Part shown: positions 18,247 to 26,741 of the stretch, piece by piece
How positions within the stretch are numbered: position 1 is the stretch's first letter
Layout of the letters: the number at the start of each line of letters is the position of its first letter
Source of the DNA: Coriobacteriaceae bacterium
GTDB lineage: Bacteria > Actinomycetota > Coriobacteriia > Coriobacteriales > Coriobacteriaceae
DNA: 64,000 bases
Assembly: GCA_902835305.1 (NCBI GenBank)
Contig: CADFMD010000006.1
Coordinates: 80,529 to 144,528 of the forward strand
Direction: 5' to 3'
Notes under the pieces: generated by a model
The model's input: only the letters and a program-made list of their open reading frames with translations
The model's database searches: none
What the model was told of the DNA's origin: nothing
Made by a program: the position numbers and the translations under genes

Positions 18247-19020
18247 ATGCTATTTACAGGAGTTATTGAAAAGGAGCTATCCGATCGAATTCACCTGACG
18301 TATTTTAACGTCATCGAAAATGACGACTTCGATGAGTGTCTAAATCAATGCCTACCCTCTATTTGGTTTGGCCCTAAAGACCCTCGTTCGCTAGAAGTCA
18401 CAAAGACGAAAATCTCGAAATACTTTGAATCAAAACTAAATAATCGCCCCTTAGTTTGCGGTTCTTGTGCTGAGATTTTCTTACATGCTTATTTGGGGCA
18501 CAACGGCTATCAGCAGGCTTGTCTTGGATCAAATCTTGAAGAGGGGTCGATCAAAAAAGGATTTGACGGTTTCTATTTAAAAGATGATGAATACTGGTTG
18601 ATGGAGAGCAAGTCGTCAATTTTTGGAAATACAACTCACCTTAGTAAAGCTAAAGAAGCTTATAAGGATCTCCATGACAAGATTAACGATTTTGATGGAA
18701 ATGACCCTTGGGACAATGCTCGAAATCACGCTATAGTAGCTGGTGCCGAAGGATCCATTCTTAAACAGATCAGAATGCTTTCGGACGATTTTACTCTCCG
18801 TCGGGCCCATAGTGCCGACGAATTTAACATGATTCCTTGTGGTACTGTTTTTATTGACTGTGTTCTGACTATCGAAGAAGTCGAAAAACTATCGATTGAC
18901 GTATTACAGTTTTTCGGAAAACAGAGCTACTCAGCCATACACATAGTTTGCGTCTCACATTTGGCATTAGTTGGTTTTCTTCGATATTTGAACTTGGAGT
19001 ACACAGATGAGCGACGCTAG
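18247..19020 (+). CDS. HamA-like DUF1837 protein, Hachiman-type defence
   Basis: DUF1837 protein, the nuclease-like component of Hachiman and related AbpA/AbpB systems. Candidate PD-(D/E)xK residues can be placed: Glu76 in GSCAEIF, Asp107 in GFDGF, and Glu120/Lys122 in MESKSS. In studied Hachiman systems HamA is held inactive by the helicase HamB and degrades DNA on phage infection; here that is inference. ATG at 18247 has AGGTG upstream. It overlaps the helicase gene by 14 bases. The gene is AT-rich compared with both sides, consistent with transfer. Confidence 0.85.
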   Translation: MLFTGVIEKELSDRIHLTYFNVIENDDFDECLNQCLPSIWFGPKDPRSLEVTKTKISKYFESKLNNRPLVCGSCAEIFLHAYLGHNGYQQACLGSNLEEGSIKKGFDGFYLKDDEYWLMESKSSIFGNTTHLSKAKEAYKDLHDKINDFDGNDPWDNARNHAIVAGAEGSILKQIRMLSDDFTLRRAHSADEFNMIPCGTVFIDCVLTIEEVEKLSIDVLQFFGKQSYSAIHIVCVSHLALVGFLRYLNLEYTDERR

Positions 19021-21394
19021 CTCCATTACAAAATTAAAGAACAACAGTGCATTTAGGTTGGTGGTCAATAAGCTACTTTTAGGTAATGAGCTCACGAATA
19101 GAGAGTCAACGTTTCTTCTTTCTGCCGCAATTGCTTTGTTAAGGTACGGGCTAAAAGATAAGAATCGAACAAGAAGTCTTGAGTTTGCATACTGGATTAT
19201 TCTGAATTATTCGTTGAGTACGGGTGATTACAGACCCCTGTACGATCTTTCATTTGAATTGGGCCTATACCCAGTAGCCAAATCGATTGTTGATATCGAT
19301 GAAGGGCGCTTCAATACTCTGAGTGATTTTATTGCTCTAGATGAAATCGAAAAGAACTTTACCAAAGGTGTGACGCTTACTCTCGAGCAGAAGTTGTCCG
19401 ACAGCTCTTTCTCTTCATACTCTGGGGAAGGGTTCGCCTATATCGCACCGACCTCGTTTGGTAAGACTGAGCGCTTGGTTGATGCTGTACTGGACGATAA
19501 AAGCGGCTGCCGACCTTGTGTAATTGTGCCGACAAAATCACTTCTCGCCCAAACGCGCGATGATGTATTTAAGCGCCATCCTAGAACAAAAGTAATTACT
19601 CATGACGAAATGTACCAGTGTGAGAAGTCGTTCATCGCCATCCTCACTCAGGAAAGGGCCATACGTTTATTGGAAGCGAATCCGACCTTATCATTTTCGA
19701 GTCTGTTTATAGACGAAGCGCACAACGCTTTTGATCCCGACGATCGCGCTTTGTTAATTTCACGCCTCATCCGCGAGTCAAAACTCCGCGATCCCTTGAC
19801 AAGGTTCTACTACTTTAGTCCTGTTATCGACGACATTAACCTGTTGTCCGTCATTTCAGGGTTTGAGGTTGAGGGGTGTAAAGTCAGCAAAAGTATGAAA
19901 GAGCCTCGTTATTATCTGCTCGACAGCGAGGGAGTCTTGCATGCCTACAACAGGTTTTTCAACAGTTTTTGCCAGCATTCTACTTTTAACGGCACTTGGG
20001 ATTGCCTGACGAATAAGGCAACTGCTAAAAATCTTGTGTTCTTGTCTTCCCCTAGAAAGGTCCGTGAGGCGGCCTTGGACTTAGCGAGTAGTCTGCCCGA
20101 TAACCGAGTCGCCCCCGACCTCGATAGAGTTATTTGTGCCCTGACCGAACATGTGAGTCCTCTATACGATGAAATAATTTGCCTGCGGCGCGGTATTGTA
20201 TACCTGCACGGGCAGATGCCGGACGGAATCAAAAATTATTTGCTTGACCGTGCTGCGAAGTTGGAATCAATTCGTTATATATTTGCAAATGAAGTCATCA
20301 TGGAAGGTATTAATCTTCCATTTGATTCGGTATTTATTCTCAATTTACGAACAAAAAGGCGTGCAGCCCTAATTAATTTAATTGGTCGCGCATCACGTTT
20401 AAATTACGTTTTTGGAGATACCCCTCATCTTAAAATGCTTAGCCCGCAGGTAATATTTGCTGAATCAAAATGGACTGGCTCAAGACCGACCATGAAAAAT
20501 GCCATCTCGGAATTGCATAGTGTAGGATTTAAGGACCGCGATGACAACCCGCGAATTAAAATATCTAAAGGTAAGCCGTTGAGTGAAAATGAGCGAAAGC
20601 GTCTTGTCTTCGAAGATAGCTTGATTCAAAGCTGCAATCATTCTGATACTGATCTCGGTGTTTTGCTAGATCGTTCCGGCCTGCGTTCTATGTATGAAAA
20701 CTGGGAGATTGCAAAAGTTGAGATTGCCCGGAGACTCACCACATTTAAAGCATGTGCAGATAATAGCGTACTCGAATTAATATGCATTTATTTCATTGAC
20801 GATGGTCTTGTTTTCTCTAATTCATATCTCAGAGTTAGTAAATTGCGCAGGCAGTTACCTTTTTACCAAAGTTATCTTGAGAGCAAGTCATCGAAATCAC
20901 TTAGTCAACGACTCGCTTCCGACATTTCATTATGGAAAAAGAAGGCTGAGTCCGCACCCAGCTTCCTCTATGTTGGTCGTAGCTTTGGGGAGGTCAATTA
21001 CCAAGGCCTTGCCGATGGCGAAGGAAGTTATGTTGACATAAGGCAAAAAACTGATTCCGAACTGCCAGCACTTTTCCTTGCTAAATACAAGACGGAGGAC
21101 GATTATCTTGGGTTCACTTTGTCTAGATTCGTTCGCGTTCTATATAAGACGGGTCATATTGATCAGGAGCAGTACTACATGTTCTTATACGGGACAGCTG
21201 ACAAGGAAGGCGTTGAGTTAATTCAGGCTGGAGTCCCTTTGTCCTTAATCAACATTCTAAAAGAGAACAATTTGCTTAATGAAATTGGTCTTGATCAATA
21301 TGGAAATATCAAAATTGGGACTAGGCTTAAACACTTTTCGAATGATGTCGACGACTACACCAGGTTCGAAATTGACCAATTTAATATTGAGTAA
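19007..21394 (+). CDS. HamB-like superfamily 2 helicase, Hachiman-type defence
   Basis: Helicase of 795 residues. The Walker A motif APTSFGKTE is at 147-155, DEAH at 236-239, and motif VI (GRASR) at 460-464. The C-terminal third has no recognisable domain. Coupled to the DUF1837 gene by a 14-base overlap, it forms a two-gene Hachiman or AbpAB-type operon. HamB proteins are thought to survey DNA and release the nuclease. No terminator is seen before the dehydrogenase fragment that follows. The pair appears intact. Confidence 0.87.
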   Translation: MSDASSITKLKNNSAFRLVVNKLLLGNELTNRESTFLLSAAIALLRYGLKDKNRTRSLEFAYWIILNYSLSTGDYRPLYDLSFELGLYPVAKSIVDIDEGRFNTLSDFIALDEIEKNFTKGVTLTLEQKLSDSSFSSYSGEGFAYIAPTSFGKTERLVDAVLDDKSGCRPCVIVPTKSLLAQTRDDVFKRHPRTKVITHDEMYQCEKSFIAILTQERAIRLLEANPTLSFSSLFIDEAHNAFDPDDRALLISRLIRESKLRDPLTRFYYFSPVIDDINLLSVISGFEVEGCKVSKSMKEPRYYLLDSEGVLHAYNRFFNSFCQHSTFNGTWDCLTNKATAKNLVFLSSPRKVREAALDLASSLPDNRVAPDLDRVICALTEHVSPLYDEIICLRRGIVYLHGQMPDGIKNYLLDRAAKLESIRYIFANEVIMEGINLPFDSVFILNLRTKRRAALINLIGRASRLNYVFGDTPHLKMLSPQVIFAESKWTGSRPTMKNAISELHSVGFKDRDDNPRIKISKGKPLSENERKRLVFEDSLIQSCNHSDTDLGVLLDRSGLRSMYENWEIAKVEIARRLTTFKACADNSVLELICIYFIDDGLVFSNSYLRVSKLRRQLPFYQSYLESKSSKSLSQRLASDISLWKKKAESAPSFLYVGRSFGEVNYQGLADGEGSYVDIRQKTDSELPALFLAKYKTEDDYLGFTLSRFVRVLYKTGHIDQEQYYMFLYGTADKEGVELIQAGVPLSLINILKENNLLNEIGLDQYGNIKIGTRLKHFSNDVDDYTRFEIDQFNIE

Positions 21395-21410
21395 CCGCTG
21401 GTTTTATTAA

Positions 21411-22010
21411 AGAGCCAACACCTATCTGGCGCTGCGCGTGGCCTATTTCAACGAGCTCGACACCTACTGCGAGGTCCACGGCCTCAACACCCGCGACGTC
21501 ATCGACGGCGTGTGCCTGGAGCCGCGCATCGGCAGCCACAACAACAACCCCAGCTTCGGCTACGGCGGCTACTGCCTGCCCAAGGACACCAAGCAGCTGC
21601 TCGCCAACTACAGGGACGTGCCTCAGAACCTGATCGAGGCCATCGTGGAGGCCAACCGCACCCGCAAGGACTTCGTCGCCGACGAGGTGCTGCAGATGGT
21701 GTGGGACCGCGTGTATGCCGGCAAGGAAAAGCCAGTCGTGGGCGTGTACCGCCTGACTATGAAGTCGAACTCCGACAACTTCCGCGCGAGCTCTATCCAG
21801 GGCGTCATGAAGCGCGTGAAGGCCAAGGGCGTGCCCGTGGTGGTCTACGAGCCCACGCTGGACGCGTCGGAGTTCTTCGGCTCCGAGGTGACCCACGACC
21901 TGGAGGCCTTCAAGGCCGGCTGCGACGCGATCGTCGCCAACCGCTGGAGCGACGAGCTCGCGGATGTGGCGGACAAGGTGTACACGAGGGATTTGTTTAA
22001 GCGGGATTAG
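21411..22010 (+). pseudogene. C-terminal part of UDP-glucose 6-dehydrogenase-like gene (copy 2)
   Basis: Encodes about 199 residues beginning ANTYLALRVAYFNELDTY and containing DPRIGS-like, GYGGYCLPKDTKQLL (catalytic cysteine region) and the terminal UDP-binding domain ending TRDLFKRD. The N-terminal Rossmann domain and NAD site are missing, so no active enzyme can be made. GTG at 21438 would be an internal start. The break coincides with the end of the AT-rich Hachiman genes. The sequence itself is GC-rich and otherwise undamaged, suggesting recent truncation by recombination. Confidence 0.85.
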
Positions 22011-22066
22011 GGAAGAGGGCGGAACCAGGCTGATCCGCTTCAATCATTCGCTTTTTTAACCGCGTC

Positions 22067-22110
22067 GAGGGCGGGGGTGTTCGGCATTAGCCGATACACC
22101 CCCGCCCTTC
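22067..22110 (+). terminator. Strong hairpin, likely bidirectional terminator
   Basis: A GC-rich stem in which GAGGGCGGGGGTGT and TCGGC pair with GCCGA and CACCCCCGCCCTTC, around an ATTA loop. T-richness downstream is modest. It lies after the dehydrogenase fragment and before a convergent minus-strand gene. Confidence 0.75.
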
Positions 22111-22135
22111 ATTGTTCTTCGCAGGTAAAATTCGC

Positions 22136-22717
22136 CTAATTCGAGCGATCGCTCAACGTGATTCGTGCCTTGAAACCGGCTCCATATTCTCCCGCCCGTG
22201 CCTGGTCATCCAACTTGAAGCCGATGTTATACAGCTTCCCCGACTTCGTCTTCCGAACCAGGCCATGCTCCAACATGAATGCGACAACGCGGCGATGTGC
22301 TTCGACGTCGTCCAAGTTCAGGTAGAAGCAGGCGACGCCTCTGCCGTTCTCGATAACGGACTCGAATGAGCTGTGCTTGCATTCCGCGACGACCATTCCG
22401 AGGGCCGCCTTGCGGCAGACTTCCTCCGCGAACTCGATATCGTTGAAGTAGAACATCCATTTCCCGCACCTGCTCTCGTCTAGCGCAGGTGCCAGCTCGG
22501 TGTCGATGTAGAACGAACACCATGGGTTGTCCACCCTGACGATTCGGCCGTCTTCGCTCAGCATCGTCTTCTCTTCCATCCATGCCTCATATGGTTTGAG
22601 GGTGCTTTCGTAGTACGCGATTGTTCTCGGAGAGCACCCCTCGACTTCCTTGTCGGTAAGGAAGAGACCGAGTAGACTCGAGTTGCTGGGCACGCTGCTT
22701 TCGGCATGGCTACACAT
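22136..22717 (-). CDS. Chimeric protein: tyrosine-integrase N-terminus joined to unknown domain
   Basis: About residues 1-45 from ATG 22717 contain LLGLFLTDKEVEGCSPRTIAYYEST, the usual SAM-like core-binding start of a tyrosine recombinase. After KPYE the sequence changes to an unrelated stretch of about 140 residues (NPWCSFYIDTELAP, KWMFYFNDIEFAEEV, ACFYLNLDDVEAHRR, KLYNIGFKLDD). No catalytic R-H-R-Y residues follow, so recombinase activity is excluded. The frame is open to 22966, but its upstream part is antisense to an hsdS remnant. Start is uncertain; an AGTGCT/AGCACT hairpin lies just before 22717. It may be a domain-swapped relic or a functional hybrid. Confidence 0.55.
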   Translation of the reverse strand: MCSHAESSVPSNSSLLGLFLTDKEVEGCSPRTIAYYESTLKPYEAWMEEKTMLSEDGRIVRVDNPWCSFYIDTELAPALDESRCGKWMFYFNDIEFAEEVCRKAALGMVVAECKHSSFESVIENGRGVACFYLNLDDVEAHRRVVAFMLEHGLVRKTKSGKLYNIGFKLDDQARAGEYGAGFKARITLSDRSN

Positions 22718-22857
22718 AGTGCTTTCGAGCACTGCTTTTAAGATTGCTTTATCTGCAGATAGTCTAGAACCGGCTACATCTGTGTTAGAACCATATTGAT
22801 CATCGCTTCCACCGGGGGCTCCTTTCCCCTTGGTTCGATGGAAACAATTCTGAAGTG

Positions 22858-23560
22858 CAGGCCTATGTTCCGGTAAATGATTATTTAGCTGAACTCGGAG
22901 AAGCCCTTTTTGCTCAAACAATTGAAGAGAACAAGCGAGAAAATCATTACCGTTCAGTCGAGTCATTCTGCGAAGTCAAGGGCGGTTAGAGGCTCCCTAA
23001 AGGTTCAGAGCTAATTGCAGAGGCAAACTCTCATCCATATATTCGAGTCCGCGACTTAAACAACGCTTCTGTTCTCTTACTCACTTCGGAAATGCTATAT
23101 ATCGACGATGAAACACGATCTAATATTTCGCGCTACGTTGTCAACACTGGCGATCTAATTGTTTCCGTTGTCGGAACGATTGGCCTTACGGCGTATATCG
23201 GAAAACGCTCGATGAGGCAAACCTCACAGAGAATTGCAACAAACTTACTTCGTTTAAAGGCGACTTTGCGGCGTGGTCGTATTTCTTTCTTCGTAGCTCA
23301 ATGGGCATGGAAGCTATTAGGCTTGGAACTGTTGGTGCCGTTCAGACCAAGCTTGCATTAAAAAACATTAAGTCGATGAACGTCCCGTTTGCTCCAGCTT
23401 GTGCAATAGAAAGAACGACTTCGACGCTCAATGGTATTCTTGAGCTCATATAGGCTAATATACTCAAGTCGTAGGCTCTTGGCGAACTGCGTGACGCATT
23501 GCTTCCCAAACTCATGTAGGGCGAAATCGACGTCTCTCAGTTTGGCGCTGTTCGGATGGA
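22858..23560 (+). pseudogene. Remnant of type I restriction specificity gene hsdS
   Basis: Conceptual translation gives VPVNDYLAELGEALF, then RLPKGSEL, HPYIRVRDL, GDLIVSVVGTIGLTAYIGKR, DEANLTENCNKLTSF and LRDALLPKLM, all typical of an HsdS target-recognition domain and conserved helix. Lesions: TAG at 22987-22989, a one-base loss near 23207-23211, and further stops near the C-terminus. No hsdM or hsdR is in the window. The adjacent integrase-like gene is reminiscent of recombinases that shuffle hsdS alleles. Confidence 0.75.
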
Positions 23561-23593
23561 TTAGGTATAGAGCGCTATGGCAGGGGGGCGAAG

Positions 23594-24445
23594 ATGATGA
23601 TTGTTGTAAATGAATCGGCTGCTGCTTCATATCTATACCTAATGGGATTAACCATAGACGAAGAGCTGCCGCTTACGCAACACCTCTCTCTATTGCCGGC
23701 CACGTGCAAGGCCTCGCCGGACGACATGATAAATTCTGTGATGAAATATGGCGGCGGAGATGAGACCGATTTAGGTGTCTTGATTGCCGTCCTTAGGAAA
23801 ACTACAGCTCAGTTGCGCGTTGTTGGAGAGGGCAAAGAGCTTGCAGTTCGAGTTTGGAATGCCCAATCTGCAATAGTTCTATTGTCCGCGCTTTTGAATT
23901 GCGAATTGTATTGGCATGTTCAGAGCGATTCGCGGACAGAAGATTTTTCGCCATACTCGGCAATCAATGTTGTTCTTTCTACAAGGTTGTTCATTCCAAG
24001 AAAATTGAAAGTGATCAACGATTCAGAGAAGCAGTGGATAAGACAGCATTATCGGGACGCATGGGAACTGTTTGATAAAAACACGCGATTTGAGACCGCG
24101 GTGAATTCCTTGTGGAGCTACAAGCAATCGCTTCGACCTTCAGTTCAAATGGCGATTATATGGGCTGGGATTGAGTCATTGTTTGGAGTCCGGAGCGAAC
24201 TTGTTTTTCGTGTCAGTACTCTCGCAGCTTTGTTTCTTGGAGGAGGCAAGCAAAAACAGCAAGAAATAAAGAAACTATATAGAGCAAGGTCAGAAGCCGT
24301 TCATGAGGGAAAACAACCTTCTGGGTCTTGTGTTTCCGATTCTGCAAAATTATTGCAAGCGCTAATCTTGGAATGCGTCGAACGGGGCTGTTTACCAAAT
24401 GAGGACGGTTTGCTTTTCGGATTCGAAGAAGGATCGGCTAAATAA
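23594..24445 (+). CDS. Apea-like HEPN domain protein
   Basis: The C-terminal half resembles the Apea-like HEPN family: AIIWAGIESLFGV, ELVFRVSTLAALFLG, then KLYRARSEAVHEGK with R232-x4-H237, the possible ribonuclease motif. The N-terminal 150 residues have no clear domain. HEPN proteins of this type are common RNases of defence islands, which fits the neighbours, but the target is unknown. ATG at 23594 follows GGGGGGCGAAG; ATG at 23597 is possible. It lies between two decayed genes yet appears intact. Confidence 0.7.
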   Translation: MMIVVNESAAASYLYLMGLTIDEELPLTQHLSLLPATCKASPDDMINSVMKYGGGDETDLGVLIAVLRKTTAQLRVVGEGKELAVRVWNAQSAIVLLSALLNCELYWHVQSDSRTEDFSPYSAINVVLSTRLFIPRKLKVINDSEKQWIRQHYRDAWELFDKNTRFETAVNSLWSYKQSLRPSVQMAIIWAGIESLFGVRSELVFRVSTLAALFLGGGKQKQQEIKKLYRARSEAVHEGKQPSGSCVSDSAKLLQALILECVERGCLPNEDGLLFGFEEGSAK

Positions 24446-24947
24446 TCATTTATCGCCCTACGAGTATTTGCAGATGAGACACCGATGCGTTTCAGTTGCA
24501 TTGCATAGACAAGATAACGAAAAAGCAGCAAATCAAGAATGGCGATTCGCAAACATGGTTTATCCGGAGTTTTCACCAACCGCATCTTTGCGCGCCGCCT
24601 CAAATGAAACCCATAATGGAGTTTGGGCCATTCCAGAGTCACTTGCGCAAAGGTATTGCGAGTTTTTGGATCCAGTGATTTTGAGACGTAGCGTCGCCAC
24701 TCAGACCGCGAACGCTTCATCGATCTGCAACTTCGGCAAAGCAAAAGGCCGAACATATGACCATGTTTTGATTTATCCAGTTGCCGATATGGCCTCTTGG
24801 TTGCAAGATGCCTCGACGGATCTGAAGCCGCAGACACGCTCCAAGCTCTATGTTGCAATTACTAGGGCGAGGTTCAGCGCTGGCTTCGTGGTTGCTGACA
24901 ATAAAATAAATGAGCTTCCAGACACGCTAAGCGTCTGGAAGCCATAA
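24399..24947 (+). pseudogene. C-terminal fragment of a UvrD-like helicase
   Basis: The end of the frame carries NFGKAKGRTYDHVLIYP and TRSKLYVAITRARFS, motifs V-VI of superfamily 1 helicases, as in GajB-like defence helicases. Walker A and most of the 1A domain are missing. Its 5' end overlaps the end of the HEPN gene in another frame without a ribosome binding site, so the real gene probably began elsewhere and was truncated. Confidence 0.68.
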
Positions 24948-25412
24948 ATCAATCACGTGTTTGTTTGTCAGCAAAAGCGGATCCCTACGTGAACCTAAAG
25001 ACGGCCTTGATCAGCCATCCGTTGAACCTGGAGATGCACTTACCAGTCAACTTCATCCATATCACCCCAATCCTCTGAAACAACTCTCATGTCACCCTTC
25101 TCTGGCTGCGTCTCGGTTGCGCCCAGCGCCTATTTGGCTACTTCCGCTTGTATCCTGAGTAATAACCTCCGCTGCTGCAACCAAGGTGGCGAATTGCTGC
25201 CTTTGCCATATGGATCTGTATGTAAGTGCTTCGAGGTGATGATGCCGATCTCACTTCAATTCATGGACGCATCGAAATAATAGGGCGGAGTCGCTCTCTC
25301 GATCCCGCCTCGCAAACCCGAATAGTTCTGACTTTCCCGTTATCCGGAACATCTGGGGAAGTTCGCGTCCCAGTCCGGAAAACCCAATGCCTGAAACGAC
25401 GATGCCAAGGGG
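24948..25412. other. Gene-poor stretch with decayed sequence
   Basis: No supported gene. On the minus strand, around 25040-25200, there is a short coding-like tail ending MRVVSEDWGDMDEVDW that is interrupted upstream by a stop and frame changes; this looks like a gene remnant of unknown family. Confidence 0.4.
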
Positions 25413-25985
25413 TTACTCGGTCAGCTTCTTGCATCCGTGCCAGGTCAAGGGAAGGGGCAGCCTGTAGAACGAGGTTGGCTCCATAGGGATCTCCTCGAGC
25501 CTTCCGTTGCCCCGCCGAACCCATGAAGTTCCGCTTGCGTCGGTGAAAGCCGTTTCGGGTGCCGTGCGTACTCCCATTCCGTGCCCTTCCGTCGGGAGCC
25601 ATATGCACCATGCTCCAGGAGGAAGCGTGCCGACGCAGACGCGGTTGGGATAAGCGGGGCGGTTATCCTCACCTTTGAAAGAGGGGCCGGCCCCGCTAAT
25701 CCCGACGCAGGTGACGATTACGTCGTAGACGGGGGACTCGCTTTCGTTTCGAAGCACGACGAATTGCCAGACGAACCGATTGTCCTCGGGCTGATCAGTT
25801 CGGTTTCGATCCCCTTCGTACCATGCCGATATGCGGGATGGCTGATGCCGCTTGATGTCGTCCTCCCTGTTCTTTTTGCTCTGGTTACTTTGCCAGAGTG
25901 CGGCAATCAAGGCCCCCAAGGTAACGAGTCCGATGAATGCTTGGACAATCAGATTGGCGATGTCTATATCGATATCAAAAGGCAC
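25413..25985 (-). CDS. Membrane-anchored hypothetical protein
   Basis: 190 residues. One hydrophobic segment near the N-terminus (about 10-30, LIVQAFIGLVTLGALIAALW) is followed by a charged region (SNQSKKNREDD) and a soluble domain of about 140 residues rich in beta-type sequence, with conserved-looking NESESPVYDVIVTCVG and LPPGAW. This matches a widespread type of single-span protein of unknown function. Topology would place the C-terminal domain in the cytoplasm. Minus-strand orientation isolates it from neighbours. Function unknown. Confidence 0.68.
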   Translation of the reverse strand: MPFDIDIDIANLIVQAFIGLVTLGALIAALWQSNQSKKNREDDIKRHQPSRISAWYEGDRNRTDQPEDNRFVWQFVVLRNESESPVYDVIVTCVGISGAGPSFKGEDNRPAYPNRVCVGTLPPGAWCIWLPTEGHGMGVRTAPETAFTDASGTSWVRRGNGRLEEIPMEPTSFYRLPLPLTWHGCKKLTE

Positions 25986-26408
25986 TGGATGGTCACCAGC
26001 TTAGCGTCGTGGGGCGATAAATCTAACTCCGAATAATACGGCTTGATCGATGGTCGACGTTACGTAAACGTCAAAATGGGTTTGTCTTAACAGCCTTATT
26101 TTCTTAAGACAAACTTGCCGCAACGCCAATTCAAAGAGTTTGCCGTGACGCAGACAGATGCAGTTGGTTGCTGAAAAGCGTGGTTATTTGGGCAGGATTC
26201 GCTTCAAAACGCCCGTCGATTATTACGATCTAATGCAGCCTGTAGGGTGGATGTACTTCGATAAGCAGTAGTCGACATGCTCTGGTTTTGAACGAAAAGT
26301 CCCAGAGACAATCGATAACGATTCTTCTTTGATGATGCGAGCGGCGCTACCATTAGCAGCGCCGCTTGTTTTCCGCTCGCAGATAGATCCCGCCATGTTG
26401 ACCACCGA
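25986..26408. other. Intergenic region with dyads and a 37-codon frame
   Basis: Besides the dyads annotated at 26055-26114, an ORF at 26158-26271 (MQLVAEKRGYLGRI..., 37 residues) is coding-like but lacks a ribosome binding site and is probably the tail of a lost gene. Nothing else is recognised. Confidence 0.4.
26055..26114. repeat. Two adjacent inverted repeats
   Basis: GACGTT-ACGTA-AACGTC at 26055-26071 and an 11-bp perfect inverted repeat GTTTGTCTTAA / TTAAGACAAAC at 26080-26114 with a 13-base loop. They sit just upstream of the minus-strand membrane protein gene and may be operator or recombination sites. No T-run supports a terminator. Confidence 0.5.
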
Positions 26409-26699
26409 ATGCATCTTGACCGACGTGCTCGTACTCCTATTCGGGCACAGAAATTGGAGGCGCGGCCCCCAGCGTCTACTCAGCGAAATTCGTTAAGAAA
26501 GCTGACATCTAACACTGTGAACTCCGTCATCGAATCGAATCTCATTGACTGGGATGCGTTCATTAATGATGACTTTGATGCCTATTTCAAAGCTCGCGTC
26601 ATGGCTTTGCTGGACGCTATTGAGTTCGCACTGGGCAAGTCCATCTCCGATAGGGGCACCGAGGAAACAGTAAAGAGATTTGGCCGCTCATTGGAATAA
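26409..26699 (+). pseudogene. C-terminal remnant of an unassigned protein
   Basis: The last about 60 residues (VIESNLIDWDAFINDDFDAYF, VMALLDAIEFALGKSI) look like a genuine acidic helical C-terminus such as ends some DUF262-type or similar defence proteins. The first 30 residues do not look coding and no ribosome binding site precedes ATG 26409. It is most likely a truncated gene. Family assignment is a guess. Confidence 0.45.
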
Positions 26700-26741
26700 G
26701 ATGCTTCTTAGCTCCGTTATTGGTTATAGAAAGAAGGCTTA

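Noticed and set aside
21411..22010. Intact UDP-glucose dehydrogenase
   Set aside because: The N-terminal NAD-binding half is absent and the frame begins in the middle of the conserved ANTYLALR region.
24948..25412. Small proteins in this stretch
   Set aside because: Frames are short, overlap on both strands and lack ribosome binding sites; only a decayed tail is suggested.
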